DNA from: an uncultured Oscillospiraceae bacterium | GTDB taxonomy: Bacteria > Bacillota > Clostridia > Oscillospirales > Oscillospiraceae | Direction of reading: 5' to 3' | Assembly (NCBI GenBank): GCA_900764755.1 | Contig: CAAFPE010000034.1 | Span: 1-22,671, forward strand | DNA: 22,671 nucleotides | The notes under the pieces: model-generated | Database searches by the model: none | Told to the model about the DNA's origin: nothing | The model's input: only the letters and a program-made list of their open reading frames with translations | Position numbers and translations under genes: made by a program | Shown: positions 1-6,364 of the stretch, piece by piece | Layout: the number at the start of each line of letters is the position of its first letter | Position numbering within the stretch: the first letter of the stretch is position 1

Positions 1-13
1 CCGAAATTGCCTT

Positions 14-40
14 GTAGGGGCGGGGCTCCTGACCCGCCCG
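14..40 (+). repeat. REP-like palindrome A
   Basis: The element starts with GTAGGGGCGGGG and ends with CCCGCCCG. Bases 18-24 pair with 33-39 in a 7-bp GC stem around an 8-base loop. The GTAGGG head followed by an imperfect palindrome is shared with the other elements in this window, including the two inside the RAYT gene. Its orientation is opposite to the three copies at 344-472. Confidence 0.6.
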
Positions 41-285
41 CCGATTTCCCCCCGCAGAGATTAGAACCTGAGCGATCAGGCGCGCCTGTTTGGTCCAGCA
101 TACCAGCCCATCTTGATTTCGGATCGACAGCGGTAGCGGCGTGGATGCGGGGGCAGTCGTTGTCTCTCCTGCGCCTGACAGTGGCCGGTAGACCCCTAGA
201 ATTGGGCCCCCGTAAATTCCGGGGGTCCGGGGGTGGCCCCGCTGGAGCCATAAGGCGACCGCGGGACACCCCCGGCGGCGTTTTG

Positions 286-313
286 CCTCCTTTGCCGCCG
301 CAGGCAAAGGAGG
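286..313. repeat. Perfect 11-bp stem hairpin
   Basis: CCTCCTTTGCC at 286-296 pairs perfectly with GGCAAAGGAGG at 303-313 across a six-base loop. A second dyad, GGCGACC at 254-260 with GGTCGCC at 312-318, encloses part of it. No U-run follows on either strand, so I do not call it a terminator. It lies in the same gene-free stretch as the REP-like elements but lacks the GTAGGG head. Confidence 0.55.
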
Positions 314-343
314 TCGCCCCGCAGGGCGAAACCCTGCAAGGTG

Positions 344-369
344 CGGCGCGCCGAGTCGTCGCGCCCTAC
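344..369 (-). repeat. REP-like palindrome B (same subfamily as the copies inside the RAYT gene)
   Basis: Read on the minus strand it begins GTAGGGCGCGACGACTCGG. It matches the 28-bp elements inside the RAYT gene (5826-5853 and 5995-6022) except for one missing base and trimmed ends. GGCGCG at 345-350 pairs with CGCGCC at 360-365. This is the clearest link between the intergenic repeats and the RAYT. Confidence 0.7.
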
Positions 370-391
370 GGGCGTCATGGTTCACGGAGAA

Positions 392-418
392 CGGGCGGCC
401 ACACGGGGCCGCCCCTAC
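392..418 (-). repeat. REP-like palindrome C
   Basis: On the minus strand it begins GTAGGGGCGGCCCC. Bases 393-400 (GGGCGGCC) pair perfectly with 407-414 (GGCCGCCC) around a six-base loop. It has the same head and orientation as elements B and D, so B, C and D form a cluster of three co-oriented elements. Confidence 0.65.
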
Positions 419-445
419 GGCGATCCACGGCCACTTCCGAGACAT

Positions 446-472
446 GGCGGGAGGGGCAAGCCCCTCCCCTAC
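446..472 (-). repeat. REP-like palindrome D
   Basis: On the minus strand it begins GTAGGGGAGGGGC. A perfect 9-bp stem pairs 449-457 (GGGAGGGGC) with 460-468 (GCCCCTCCC) around a two-base centre. It is the element closest to the uvrA stop codon and could form a stable 3' hairpin on the uvrA transcript, though no U-run follows. Confidence 0.65.
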
Positions 473-518
473 GGGGTGAACGGGGAAACATCCCCCGGCA
501 GAGAACGGGCGGAGAAAC

Positions 519-3344
519 TCACTCCAGCATCCGTATCAGATACCGCCCCGTATAGCTGGCCCCGCAGGCGGCCACCTCCTCCGGCGTTCCGGTGCAGACC
601 ACAGAGCCTCCGCCGTCGCCCCCCTCGGGGCCCAGGTCGATGATGTGGTCGGCGGTTTTAATGACGTCCAGGTTGTGCTCAATGACCACCACCGTGTTGC
701 CCACATCCACCAGCTTTTGCAGTACATCGATCAGCCGCTGTACGTCATAGCTGTGCAGGCCGGTGGTGGGCTCGTCCAGAATATAGATGGTCCGGCCGGT
801 GGAGCGCTTGCTCAGCTCGGTGGCCAGCTTGACCCGCTGGGCCTCGCCGCCGGACAGGGTGGTGGACGCCTGCCCCAGCTTCACATAGCCCAGTCCCACC
901 TCCTCCAGGGTTTTCAGCCGGTTATAGATCCGTGGGAGGTTTTCAAAGAAGGGAAGGGCCTCGTCCACCGTCATCTCCAGCACCTCATAGATGTTCTTGC
1001 CCTTGTAGTGGACCTCCAGCGTCTCCCGGTTGTACCGCTTGCCCTTGCACACCTCGCAGGGGACGTAGATGTCTGGCAGAAAGTGCATCTCGATCTTCAG
1101 CAGGCCGTCCCCCTGGCAGGCCTCGCACCGGCCGCCCCGGGTGTTGAAGGAGAACCGCCCCGGGCCATAGCCCCGGGCCTTGGCGTCCTGAGTGGAGGCG
1201 AACAGCTCCCGGATGTCGTTGAACAGTCCGGTGTAGGTGGCCGGATTGGACCGTGGGGTGCGGCCGATGGGAGACTGGTCGATGTCAATGACCTTGTCCA
1301 GGAACTCCTCGCCCTCGATGCGGTCGTGTTTGCCGGCCCGGACCTTCACCCGGTTCAGGTCGGCTCCCAGCTTTTTATAGAGGATCTCGTTCACCAGGGA
1401 GGACTTGCCCGAGCCGGACACCCCGGTGACACAGGTGAAGGTCCCTAGGGGGATCTCCACATCGATGTGCCGCAGGTTGTTCTCCGCCGCTCCAAATACC
1501 TTCAGAAGCTTCCCGTTTCCCTTGCGCCGCTCCCGGGGGACGGGGATCCTTCTGCGCCCGGACAGATACTCGCCGGTGATGGAGCCGGGGGTGTTCATCA
1601 CCTCCTCCGGAGTGCCCGCCGCCACGATCTCGCCCCCGTGGACCCCCGCACCAGGGCCTACGTCGATGATATAGTCGGCCGCCCGCATGGTGTCCTCGTC
1701 ATGCTCCACCACCAGCAGGGTGTTCCCCAGGTCCCGCAGATCCTGCATGGTTTTCAGCAGCATATCGTTGTCCCGCTGGTGCAGGCCGATGGAGGGCTCG
1801 TCCAGGATATACAGCACCCCCATGAGGGAGGAGCCGATCTGCGTGGCCAGACGGATGCGCTGGCTCTCGCCGCCGGACAGGGAGCCCGCCCCCCGGGACA
1901 GGGTGAGGTATTGCAGGCCCACTGACTGGAGGAAGCCCAGCCGGCTTCTGATCTCCTTCAAAATGCGCTCTGCAATGCGCATCTGGGCCTCGGTCAGCTC
2001 CAGCCGGTCCACAAAGTCCAGGGCCTGAGTCACCGACTTGCGGCAGAAGGCGTCAATGTCCAGCCCGCCCACCGTGACGGCCAAGGACTCCTTCCGCAGG
2101 CGGCGGCCCTGGCAGGCGGGGCAGGGGCACTCGCTCATGCACTCCTCCAGCTCCCGGCGCATGGCGTCGGACTGGGTCTCCTTGTACCGGCGCTCCAGGT
2201 TGTTGCAGATCCCCTCAAAGGCCTGGTGCAGGGTGCCCTTGCCCCGGGGCTGGTCATAGTGGAGGGTGAGTTCCTCCCCCCGGGTGCCGTAGAGGATCAC
2301 ATCCATGACCTCGGGGGACAGGTCCTTCACCGGAGTATCCAGCTTGAAGCGGTACTTTTTGGCCAGTGCGTCGAAGTACATCCGGGCGATGCCGTCGGAC
2401 TTGATGCTGCTCCAGCCGGAGGCGGTGATGGCCCCCTCCAGGATGGACAACTCCTTGTTGGGAATGATGAGATCCGGGTCTACCTTCAGCTGGCTGCCCA
2501 GGCCGGTACAGGCGGGACAGGCCCCGTATGGGTTGTTGAAGGAGAACATCCGGGGAGTGAGCTCCTCAATGGACACGCCGCAGTCCTCGCAGGCGTAGTT
2601 CTGGGAGAAGAGGATGTCCCGGTCCTCCCCCACCACATTGACCACCACCAGGCCGCCGGACAGGTTGGAGGCGATCTCCACGCTGTCCGTCAGGCGGCGG
2701 GCGATGTCCTCCCGGATGACCAGGCGGTCCACCACGATCTCGATGTTGTGCTTCTTGTTTTTCTCCAGCTTGATCTCTTCGCTCAGGTCATAGGCGATGC
2801 CGTCCACCCGGCAGCGCACATAGCCGGAGCGGCGGGCGTCCTCGAAGATCTTGGCGTGCTCCCCCTTCTTGCCCCGGATCACCGGGGCCATGACCTGGAT
2901 CCGGGTGGCCTCGGGCAGCTCCAGCACCTGGTCGATGATCTGGTCGATGGTCTGCTGTTTGATCTCCTTGCCGCATACGGGGCAGTGGGGGGTGCCCACC
3001 CGGGCCCAGAGCAGGCGGAGATAGTCATAGATCTCGGTGACGGTGCCCACGGTGGAGCGCGGGTTCTTGCTGGTGGTCTTTTGGTCGATGGAGATGGCGG
3101 GGGAGAGACCGTCGATGTAGTCCACGTCGGGCTTCTCCATCTGCCCCAGGAACATCCGGGCATAGGAGGACAGGGACTCCACATACCGCCGCTGGCCCTC
3201 TGCGTAGATGGTGTCGAAGGCCAGAGAGGACTTGCCGCTCCCAGACAGGCCGGTGAGCACCACCAGCTTGTCCCGCGGAATGGTCACGTCCACATTTTTC
3301 AGGTTGTTCTCCCGGGCTCCTTTTACATAGATATGGTCTTGCAT
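519..3344 (-). CDS. uvrA: Excinuclease ABC subunit A (UvrA)
   Basis: UvrA is the damage-sensing ATPase of nucleotide excision repair; it loads UvrB at lesions in the cytoplasm. The 941-residue product has the family's usual length. It shows a Walker A motif at residues 32-40 (GLSGSGKSS), a CPVC pair at 121-124, a zinc module with CEDC and CPAC near 252-280, the ABC signature LSGGESQR near 490, a second Walker A (GVSGSGKSS), a second CxxC zinc module (CEAC/CEVC) and a second signature LSGGEAQR near 830. Both ATPase halves are therefore intact. The ATG is preceded by AAAGAGGAG. Only 45 bases separate it from the membrane-protein gene upstream, and I see no LexA-type box or strong promoter there, so it may be read from further upstream. 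uvrB lies about 3 kb away on the same strand. Confidence 0.98.
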   Translation of the reverse strand: MQDHIYVKGARENNLKNVDVTIPRDKLVVLTGLSGSGKSSLAFDTIYAEGQRRYVESLSSYARMFLGQMEKPDVDYIDGLSPAISIDQKTTSKNPRSTVGTVTEIYDYLRLLWARVGTPHCPVCGKEIKQQTIDQIIDQVLELPEATRIQVMAPVIRGKKGEHAKIFEDARRSGYVRCRVDGIAYDLSEEIKLEKNKKHNIEIVVDRLVIREDIARRLTDSVEIASNLSGGLVVVNVVGEDRDILFSQNYACEDCGVSIEELTPRMFSFNNPYGACPACTGLGSQLKVDPDLIIPNKELSILEGAITASGWSSIKSDGIARMYFDALAKKYRFKLDTPVKDLSPEVMDVILYGTRGEELTLHYDQPRGKGTLHQAFEGICNNLERRYKETQSDAMRRELEECMSECPCPACQGRRLRKESLAVTVGGLDIDAFCRKSVTQALDFVDRLELTEAQMRIAERILKEIRSRLGFLQSVGLQYLTLSRGAGSLSGGESQRIRLATQIGSSLMGVLYILDEPSIGLHQRDNDMLLKTMQDLRDLGNTLLVVEHDEDTMRAADYIIDVGPGAGVHGGEIVAAGTPEEVMNTPGSITGEYLSGRRRIPVPRERRKGNGKLLKVFGAAENNLRHIDVEIPLGTFTCVTGVSGSGKSSLVNEILYKKLGADLNRVKVRAGKHDRIEGEEFLDKVIDIDQSPIGRTPRSNPATYTGLFNDIRELFASTQDAKARGYGPGRFSFNTRGGRCEACQGDGLLKIEMHFLPDIYVPCEVCKGKRYNRETLEVHYKGKNIYEVLEMTVDEALPFFENLPRIYNRLKTLEEVGLGYVKLGQASTTLSGGEAQRVKLATELSKRSTGRTIYILDEPTTGLHSYDVQRLIDVLQKLVDVGNTVVVIEHNLDVIKTADHIIDLGPEGGDGGGSVVCTGTPEEVAACGASYTGRYLIRMLE

Positions 3345-3389
3345 AGTGGCTCCTCTTTGGTAGAATGAATTGATCCCAAGCGGGAACGC

Positions 3390-4199
3390 TCAGGCATATA
3401 TCGTATTCAGCGGCAGACTATAAAGCACCAGACAGATCACGGCCAGCATTCCCCACTCCAGCTTCTCCATGGCAATGTAGAAGTCGGAAGGCTCCGCGTC
3501 ATTGATATTCCGCACATGGCCCCACAGGCTCAGACGGAAGAAGAGCCCGGGAAAGCAGAACTGGACCACGTTGAACAGTGCCAGCAGTGTGGTCGCCAGG
3601 TAGAGCAAAATGCTCCCCCGGTGGGCGAGTTCCGGAGCCAGGACGATTCGGGCCAGCGCAGAGAAGCTGGGTTCATAGCGCTCTCTCTGGGAGAGCTCCC
3701 GTCCGTCCGCAGAGACCGCTATTTCCTGGCTTCCGCTGGTAACAGAGAAGGCAATGCCGCTGAAAATGGGCTCCCCGTTCTCATCCCACAGGCTGATTGT
3801 GTTTCCGGGGCAGTAGCCGCCCCGGAACAGGCCCTCGCTTCCACAGTGGATCTCCAGGCCGACGTGATACTTCCCGTCGTGCGTCCCCAACGACGCTGGG
3901 TAGGCGGCAGGGTCCACCCTCACTTGCCAGGGGCCATAAGAAAAATCTCCCCACTGGTAAGAGATCTCCCCCTCCGGCGAGACGGTAAACCGGGCGGGTT
4001 CCTTGTCCACCTTCCCCTCATAGATCCGAAGGGTCCCCTCTGTGCTGGGATAGAGCAGGGCGTCCCCGTACTCCAGGCCGGGACGGTTGACCGCCACCAC
4101 GGTGGCAATGAGAAAGCCGATGATTTCCGCCAGCATGACCGCCAGAAGGATCCGTCGGTAGAGGGACAGTTCCATCCATTTTGCATTCAGCGTTTCCAT
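3390..4199 (-). CDS. Membrane protein with large extracytoplasmic domain, unknown function
   Basis: The 269-residue product starts at METLNAKW; AAAGGAAGG lies upstream, and an upstream in-frame extension is Gly/Ser-rich and overlaps the previous gene. A hydrophobic segment spans about residues 17-37. About 165 mostly polar residues follow, rich in Gly, Tyr and Trp, with two cysteines near the middle (HCGSEG, GYCPGN). Two more hydrophobic segments lie near 209-229 and 248-266. The segment between them, with FCFPG and NDAEPSDF, resembles DUF6199-type membrane proteins, but that match is from memory. The topology suggests the middle domain lies outside the membrane. It is 26 bases downstream of the CPCC gene and 45 upstream of uvrA, so probably part of the same transcript. 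Function unknown. Confidence 0.8.
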   Translation of the reverse strand: METLNAKWMELSLYRRILLAVMLAEIIGFLIATVVAVNRPGLEYGDALLYPSTEGTLRIYEGKVDKEPARFTVSPEGEISYQWGDFSYGPWQVRVDPAAYPASLGTHDGKYHVGLEIHCGSEGLFRGGYCPGNTISLWDENGEPIFSGIAFSVTSGSQEIAVSADGRELSQRERYEPSFSALARIVLAPELAHRGSILLYLATTLLALFNVVQFCFPGLFFRLSLWGHVRNINDAEPSDFYIAMEKLEWGMLAVICLVLYSLPLNTIYA

Positions 4200-4225
4200 G
4201 GAAGCGCCTTCCTTTCCAATCGCAG

Positions 4226-4639
4226 CTATGTCTGTTGATCGGGAATCTCCTCCTGCCGAGGCTTCCGGGCGTGCCGCGCCAGATCCCGGCGGACTGCCCC
4301 CCACCGCCGGTAGTTTTCCCGGCCCTGCCGCAGGGTCATGCCCCGGTTTTCATCGCTGGGGTCGTCCTCGCCGGGGTCGAATACATCGTTCTCCCAGAAG
4401 CACACCGGGCAGATGTAGGCCAGGGCCTCCTCCCTGGGGACAGGGAGGGTCAAATACCCGCAGCAGGGGCAGGGGTAGATCCCCGCCGGCTCCTGGGGCT
4501 CCGGCTCCGGTTCTGGAGCGGGGGATGGCTCCGCCGCGTCTACGGGATAGGCGGGCCTGTCCGATCCTCCGATGATGATAAGGTCATTTTCTGCCTCTGG
4601 GAGGTACTGAAATTTTCTCCGGCCTGTGGACTCCTTCAT
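4226..4639 (-). CDS. CPCC family cysteine-rich protein
   Basis: The 137-residue product carries a Cys_rich_CPCC-type domain from about residue 55: YPCPCCGYLTL, then ICPVCFWENDVFDPG, then a conserved tail with RQGRENYRRWGA. C57, C59, C60, C77 and C80 probably bind zinc. An acidic proline linker (residues 38-51, repeated PEP) separates this domain from a short N-terminal part not usual for the family, so this is a longer version. Its ATG overlaps the stop of the TfoX-like gene by 4 bases (ATGA), and GGAGG lies 8 bases upstream, so the two are translationally coupled. CPCC proteins are often annotated in gene sets with other small accessory proteins; their biochemical role is unknown. Confidence 0.85.
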   Translation of the reverse strand: MKESTGRRKFQYLPEAENDLIIIGGSDRPAYPVDAAEPSPAPEPEPEPQEPAGIYPCPCCGYLTLPVPREEALAYICPVCFWENDVFDPGEDDPSDENRGMTLRQGRENYRRWGAVRRDLARHARKPRQEEIPDQQT

Positions 4640-4956
4640 GCCTTCTGCCTCCGTTTTTTGGGCGGCGGGCTGTTCTGGGACACCAGCTCCGCCGCCCGGC
4701 GCAGGGTGTTCCGGTCCTCCGGATCCAGGACGTAGTGGGCCTTGGCGCCCTCATAGGGAGGCGCCGTGGGCCGGTCCTTCAGCAGCTCCGCCACGCAGGG
4801 GAGGGGCTTGGCAAAGGGGGTCCCGTCGCACACCAGCAGGGCGGGCCGGTCGTTCAGATAGACCAGGTAATCCCCAAACATCTTCCGGGCCCTCAGTTCC
4901 CCCAGACCCTCCAGCTGGTCCAGCAGGTACTGTACAAATTCCGGGTGGGTGGACAT
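4636..4956 (-). CDS. TfoX/Sxy N-terminal domain protein
   Basis: The 106-residue product matches the TfoX N-terminal domain: the segment around RARKMFGDYLVYLNDRPALL, then a K/P-rich core (FAKPLP) and a Tyr residue before a helical end. In proteobacteria full-length TfoX/Sxy regulates competence, but stand-alone N-terminal domains are common in Firmicutes and uncharacterised, so no competence role can be assumed. AGGAGG precedes the ATG by 7 bases. A basic tail (PPPKKRRQKA) could contact nucleic acid. It is coupled to the CPCC gene by a 4-base overlap. Confidence 0.85.
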   Translation of the reverse strand: MSTHPEFVQYLLDQLEGLGELRARKMFGDYLVYLNDRPALLVCDGTPFAKPLPCVAELLKDRPTAPPYEGAKAHYVLDPEDRNTLRRAAELVSQNSPPPKKRRQKA

Positions 4957-4967
4957 ATCATCGCCTC

Positions 4968-5124
4968 CTAACAGATCCGGGTCAGCAGCACCGCAAGCCT
5001 AAAGACGCCCCAGTCCCCCTGACGGATGGCCGCGCCCCGAAGCCCACCAGCATCAGCGCCAAGACAACAAGGATCATCCGTCGGAGCCATTCATGGCCCG
5101 CCATTTTGTCTGAAAGAATGTCAT
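4968..5124 (-). pseudogene. Possible remnant of a small membrane-protein gene
   Basis: No intact frame fills this gap, but three frames read in succession look like a decayed small protein. A strong site (GGAGGGAGG) precedes ATG at 5122-5124 and gives MTFFQTKWRA. A second frame gives a hydrophobic stretch (MILVVLALMLVGFG). A third gives GDWGVFRLAVLLTRIC and stops at 4968. Two frameshifts would be needed, or the three pieces may be coincidental. I do not recognise a family. Confidence 0.3.
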
Positions 5125-5142
5125 GGGACGCGCCTCCCTCCG

Positions 5143-5628
5143 TCATACCGTCAGGTCCGCTGTCGTACCGTCCACCAGATCGATCAGGTCGCCGGGGGCC
5201 AACTCCACCTGATAGCCGATCTTGCCTGCGGAGACGGTGATGGTATCCAGGATCTCCGCCGTCTCGTGGAACACGGTGGGGTACTGCTTCTTCATTCCCA
5301 CCGGGGAGCAGCCCCCGTGGACATATCCGGTGTTGGGTAGCAGCTCCTTCTGGGGCAGCATGGCGATGGACTTCTCCCCCACTGCTCGGGCCGCCTTCTT
5401 CAGGTCCAGTGTGTCCCCCACCGGGATGTCAAACACATACAGGGCCTTGGAGGCCCCACGGGCCACCAGGGTCTTGAACACGCACTCCGGGTCCTGTCCC
5501 ATGCTCCTGGCCACGGTGACGCCGTCTACCGCCACTCCATCCTCATGGGGGTAGGTGTGGGGGGTGAAGGGGATGCCCTTCTGCTCCAGCACCCGCATTA
5601 CATTGGTTTTTTCCTCTTTTTTGGACAT
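5143..5628 (-). CDS. ybaK: Cys-tRNA(Pro)/Cys-tRNA(Cys) deacylase, YbaK/EbsC type
   Basis: This is a trans-editing enzyme that hydrolyses Cys mischarged onto tRNA(Pro). The 161-residue product from MSKKEEKTN has the usual YbaK length and hallmarks: FKTLV with the conserved Lys at residue 52, and the glycine-rich GYVHGGCSPVG at 101-111. An upstream in-frame extension would overlap the RAYT gene; the chosen ATG is preceded by GGGGGATAG. The RAYT gene ends 4 bases upstream of this start, so the two may be co-transcribed. The substrate is assigned by family resemblance. Confidence 0.9.
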   Translation of the reverse strand: MSKKEEKTNVMRVLEQKGIPFTPHTYPHEDGVAVDGVTVARSMGQDPECVFKTLVARGASKALYVFDIPVGDTLDLKKAARAVGEKSIAMLPQKELLPNTGYVHGGCSPVGMKKQYPTVFHETAEILDTITVSAGKIGYQVELAPGDLIDLVDGTTADLTV

Positions 5629-5632
5629 GGCT

Positions 5633-6142
5633 CTATCCCCCGGTTTCTGTATAGTAGCGATCCCCACGCCATTTGGCGGGGTTGGTGTCGATATAGTTCC
5701 AAATGCGGAGATAGTCCGCCTCGCTGCGGACGATGTGGTCGTGGTAAGAGGTTTGCCATAGGTCCCAACCGGCTTCTTTGTTGGTAAATCGCTTTAAGGC
5801 AGCAACAATTCTGGGCACCAATTTTGTAGGGCGCGACGACCTCGGCGCGCCGTTCTCCCTCCGGGTTATACCAATTAAAAGATGCACATGATTTGGCATC
5901 ACAACAAATTTTTCCATGGTCACGTTTGGATAGGCCTGCCCAATGCTACAAATATAGTTCTCCACCACCGTACCGTACTCTGAGAGTTTCACATACGGCG
6001 CGCCGAGGTCGTCGCGCCCTACGCAAACGGTACCAAATATCGCATGACGGCCTTTTGCACATATCGTAATAAAATACGCGCCCGATTGGCTGTAATCATA
6101 TCCGGCCAAACGATTCGGTTTTCGTTTTGGAAGAGGAACCAT
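5633..6142 (-). CDS. REP-associated tyrosine transposase (RAYT, Y1/HUH family)
   Basis: RAYTs are single-domain Y1 transposases that cut single-stranded DNA at REP hairpins and are thought to spread them. The 169-residue product has the family order: GAYFITICAKGR (residues 21-32), VVMPNHVHLL with the HUH pair H85 and H87, SYHDHIVRSEADY (132-144) and WNYIDTNPAKW (148-158). Y144 and Y150 are candidates for the catalytic tyrosine. GGGAG precedes the chosen ATG. Two perfect, inverted 28-bp REP-like copies lie inside the frame: 5995-6022 encodes about VGRDDLGAP and 5826-5853 about NGAPRSSRPT. Both fall in loops that seem tolerant of insertion, so the protein may still work. The gene sits just downstream of a duplicated piece of the uvrB 3' end. 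Confidence 0.92.
   Translation of the reverse strand: MVPLPKRKPNRLAGYDYSQSGAYFITICAKGRHAIFGTVCVGRDDLGAPYVKLSEYGTVVENYICSIGQAYPNVTMEKFVVMPNHVHLLIGITRRENGAPRSSRPTKLVPRIVAALKRFTNKEAGWDLWQTSYHDHIVRSEADYLRIWNYIDTNPAKWRGDRYYTETGG
5826..5853 (+). repeat. REP-like element E inside the RAYT gene
   Basis: A 28-bp element starting GTAGGGCGCGACGACC and ending GGCGCGCCGT. Its exact reverse complement lies at 5995-6022 and a near copy at 344-369. GGCGCG and CGCGCC at its ends form a 6-bp stem. It keeps the RAYT frame open and contributes residues near 98-106 of the protein. Confidence 0.85.
5995..6022 (-). repeat. REP-like element F inside the RAYT gene, inverted to E
   Basis: A perfect reverse complement of 5826-5853 over all 28 bases; identity ends abruptly on both sides. 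The two copies are 141 bases apart and flank the region encoding the HUH motif. It contributes about residues 41-49 (VGRDDLGAP) of the transposase without breaking its frame. Confidence 0.85.
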
Positions 6143-6158
6143 AAAATTCTCCCTACTT

Positions 6159-6225
6159 CCCCCGCAGTTCGATGATCTGATCCCGCAGGGAAGCCGCCAG
6201 TTCGAACTCCAGCATCTTCGCCGCC
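6159..6225 (-). repeat. Displaced duplicate of the uvrB 3' end (copy 1)
   Basis: These 67 bases repeat 6365-6431 with a single mismatch (C at 6216 against T at 6422). They encode the last residues of UvrB (…EFELAASLRDQIIELRG) but lack the rest of the gene. Read in the uvrB frame, this copy ends in Lys then TAG, next to the RAYT ribosome site, whereas the live uvrB ends in Gln then TGA. Copy 1 probably keeps the original uvrB end and downstream junction. Confidence 0.9.
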
Positions 6226-6364
6226 GCCCCACGGACAGAGTCCGTGGGGACCCCATATTTTTGAATCCTCGGCAGAAGTCAATTCCGCCTGCGGCAAAAC
6301 GCTTGTACGCGCCTTCCGGCGCGCCCGCCCGGTGTGCGGGGAGAAAGAGGCGGCCCGCTCACTG
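6226..6364. repeat. 139-bp palindrome-rich insertion between two copies of the uvrB 3' end
   Basis: The segment lies between direct repeats 6159-6225 and 6365-6431. It contains a perfect 10-bp stem with a three-base loop (6227-6236 with 6240-6249, ends CCCCACGGAC/GTCCGTGGGG), a 6-bp stem around TTCC (6308-6313 with 6318-6323), and CCCGC/GCGGG near 6324-6340. No gene fits in it. It could be a MITE- or REP-type element with a long target duplication, or the product of a replication error. Confidence 0.65.

Larger units (their letters stand above)
1..518. other. Gene-free REP-rich region downstream of uvrA
   Basis: No convincing gene is present. The open frames here read through palindromes and have low-complexity Arg/Gly/Pro-rich translations without ribosome sites. 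The stretch contains four REP-like palindromes with a GTAGGG head (near 14-40, 344-369, 392-418 and 446-472), a long hairpin at 286-313, and further short dyads near 254-260/312-318 and 322-338. uvrA ends at its right edge, so its transcript would run into these hairpins. They may act as 3' end structures, although none has a classic U-run. Confidence 0.75.

Noticed and set aside
7..643. Open frames through the REP cluster at the left edge
   Set aside because: The translations are low-complexity Arg/Gly/Pro runs that cross palindromes, with no ribosome site or family match.
2226..3368. Long open frame antisense to uvrA (380 residues)
   Set aside because: It lies entirely over the certain uvrA gene, has a Gly/Val/His-rich composition typical of reversed G/C-rich coding DNA, and lacks a recognisable family.
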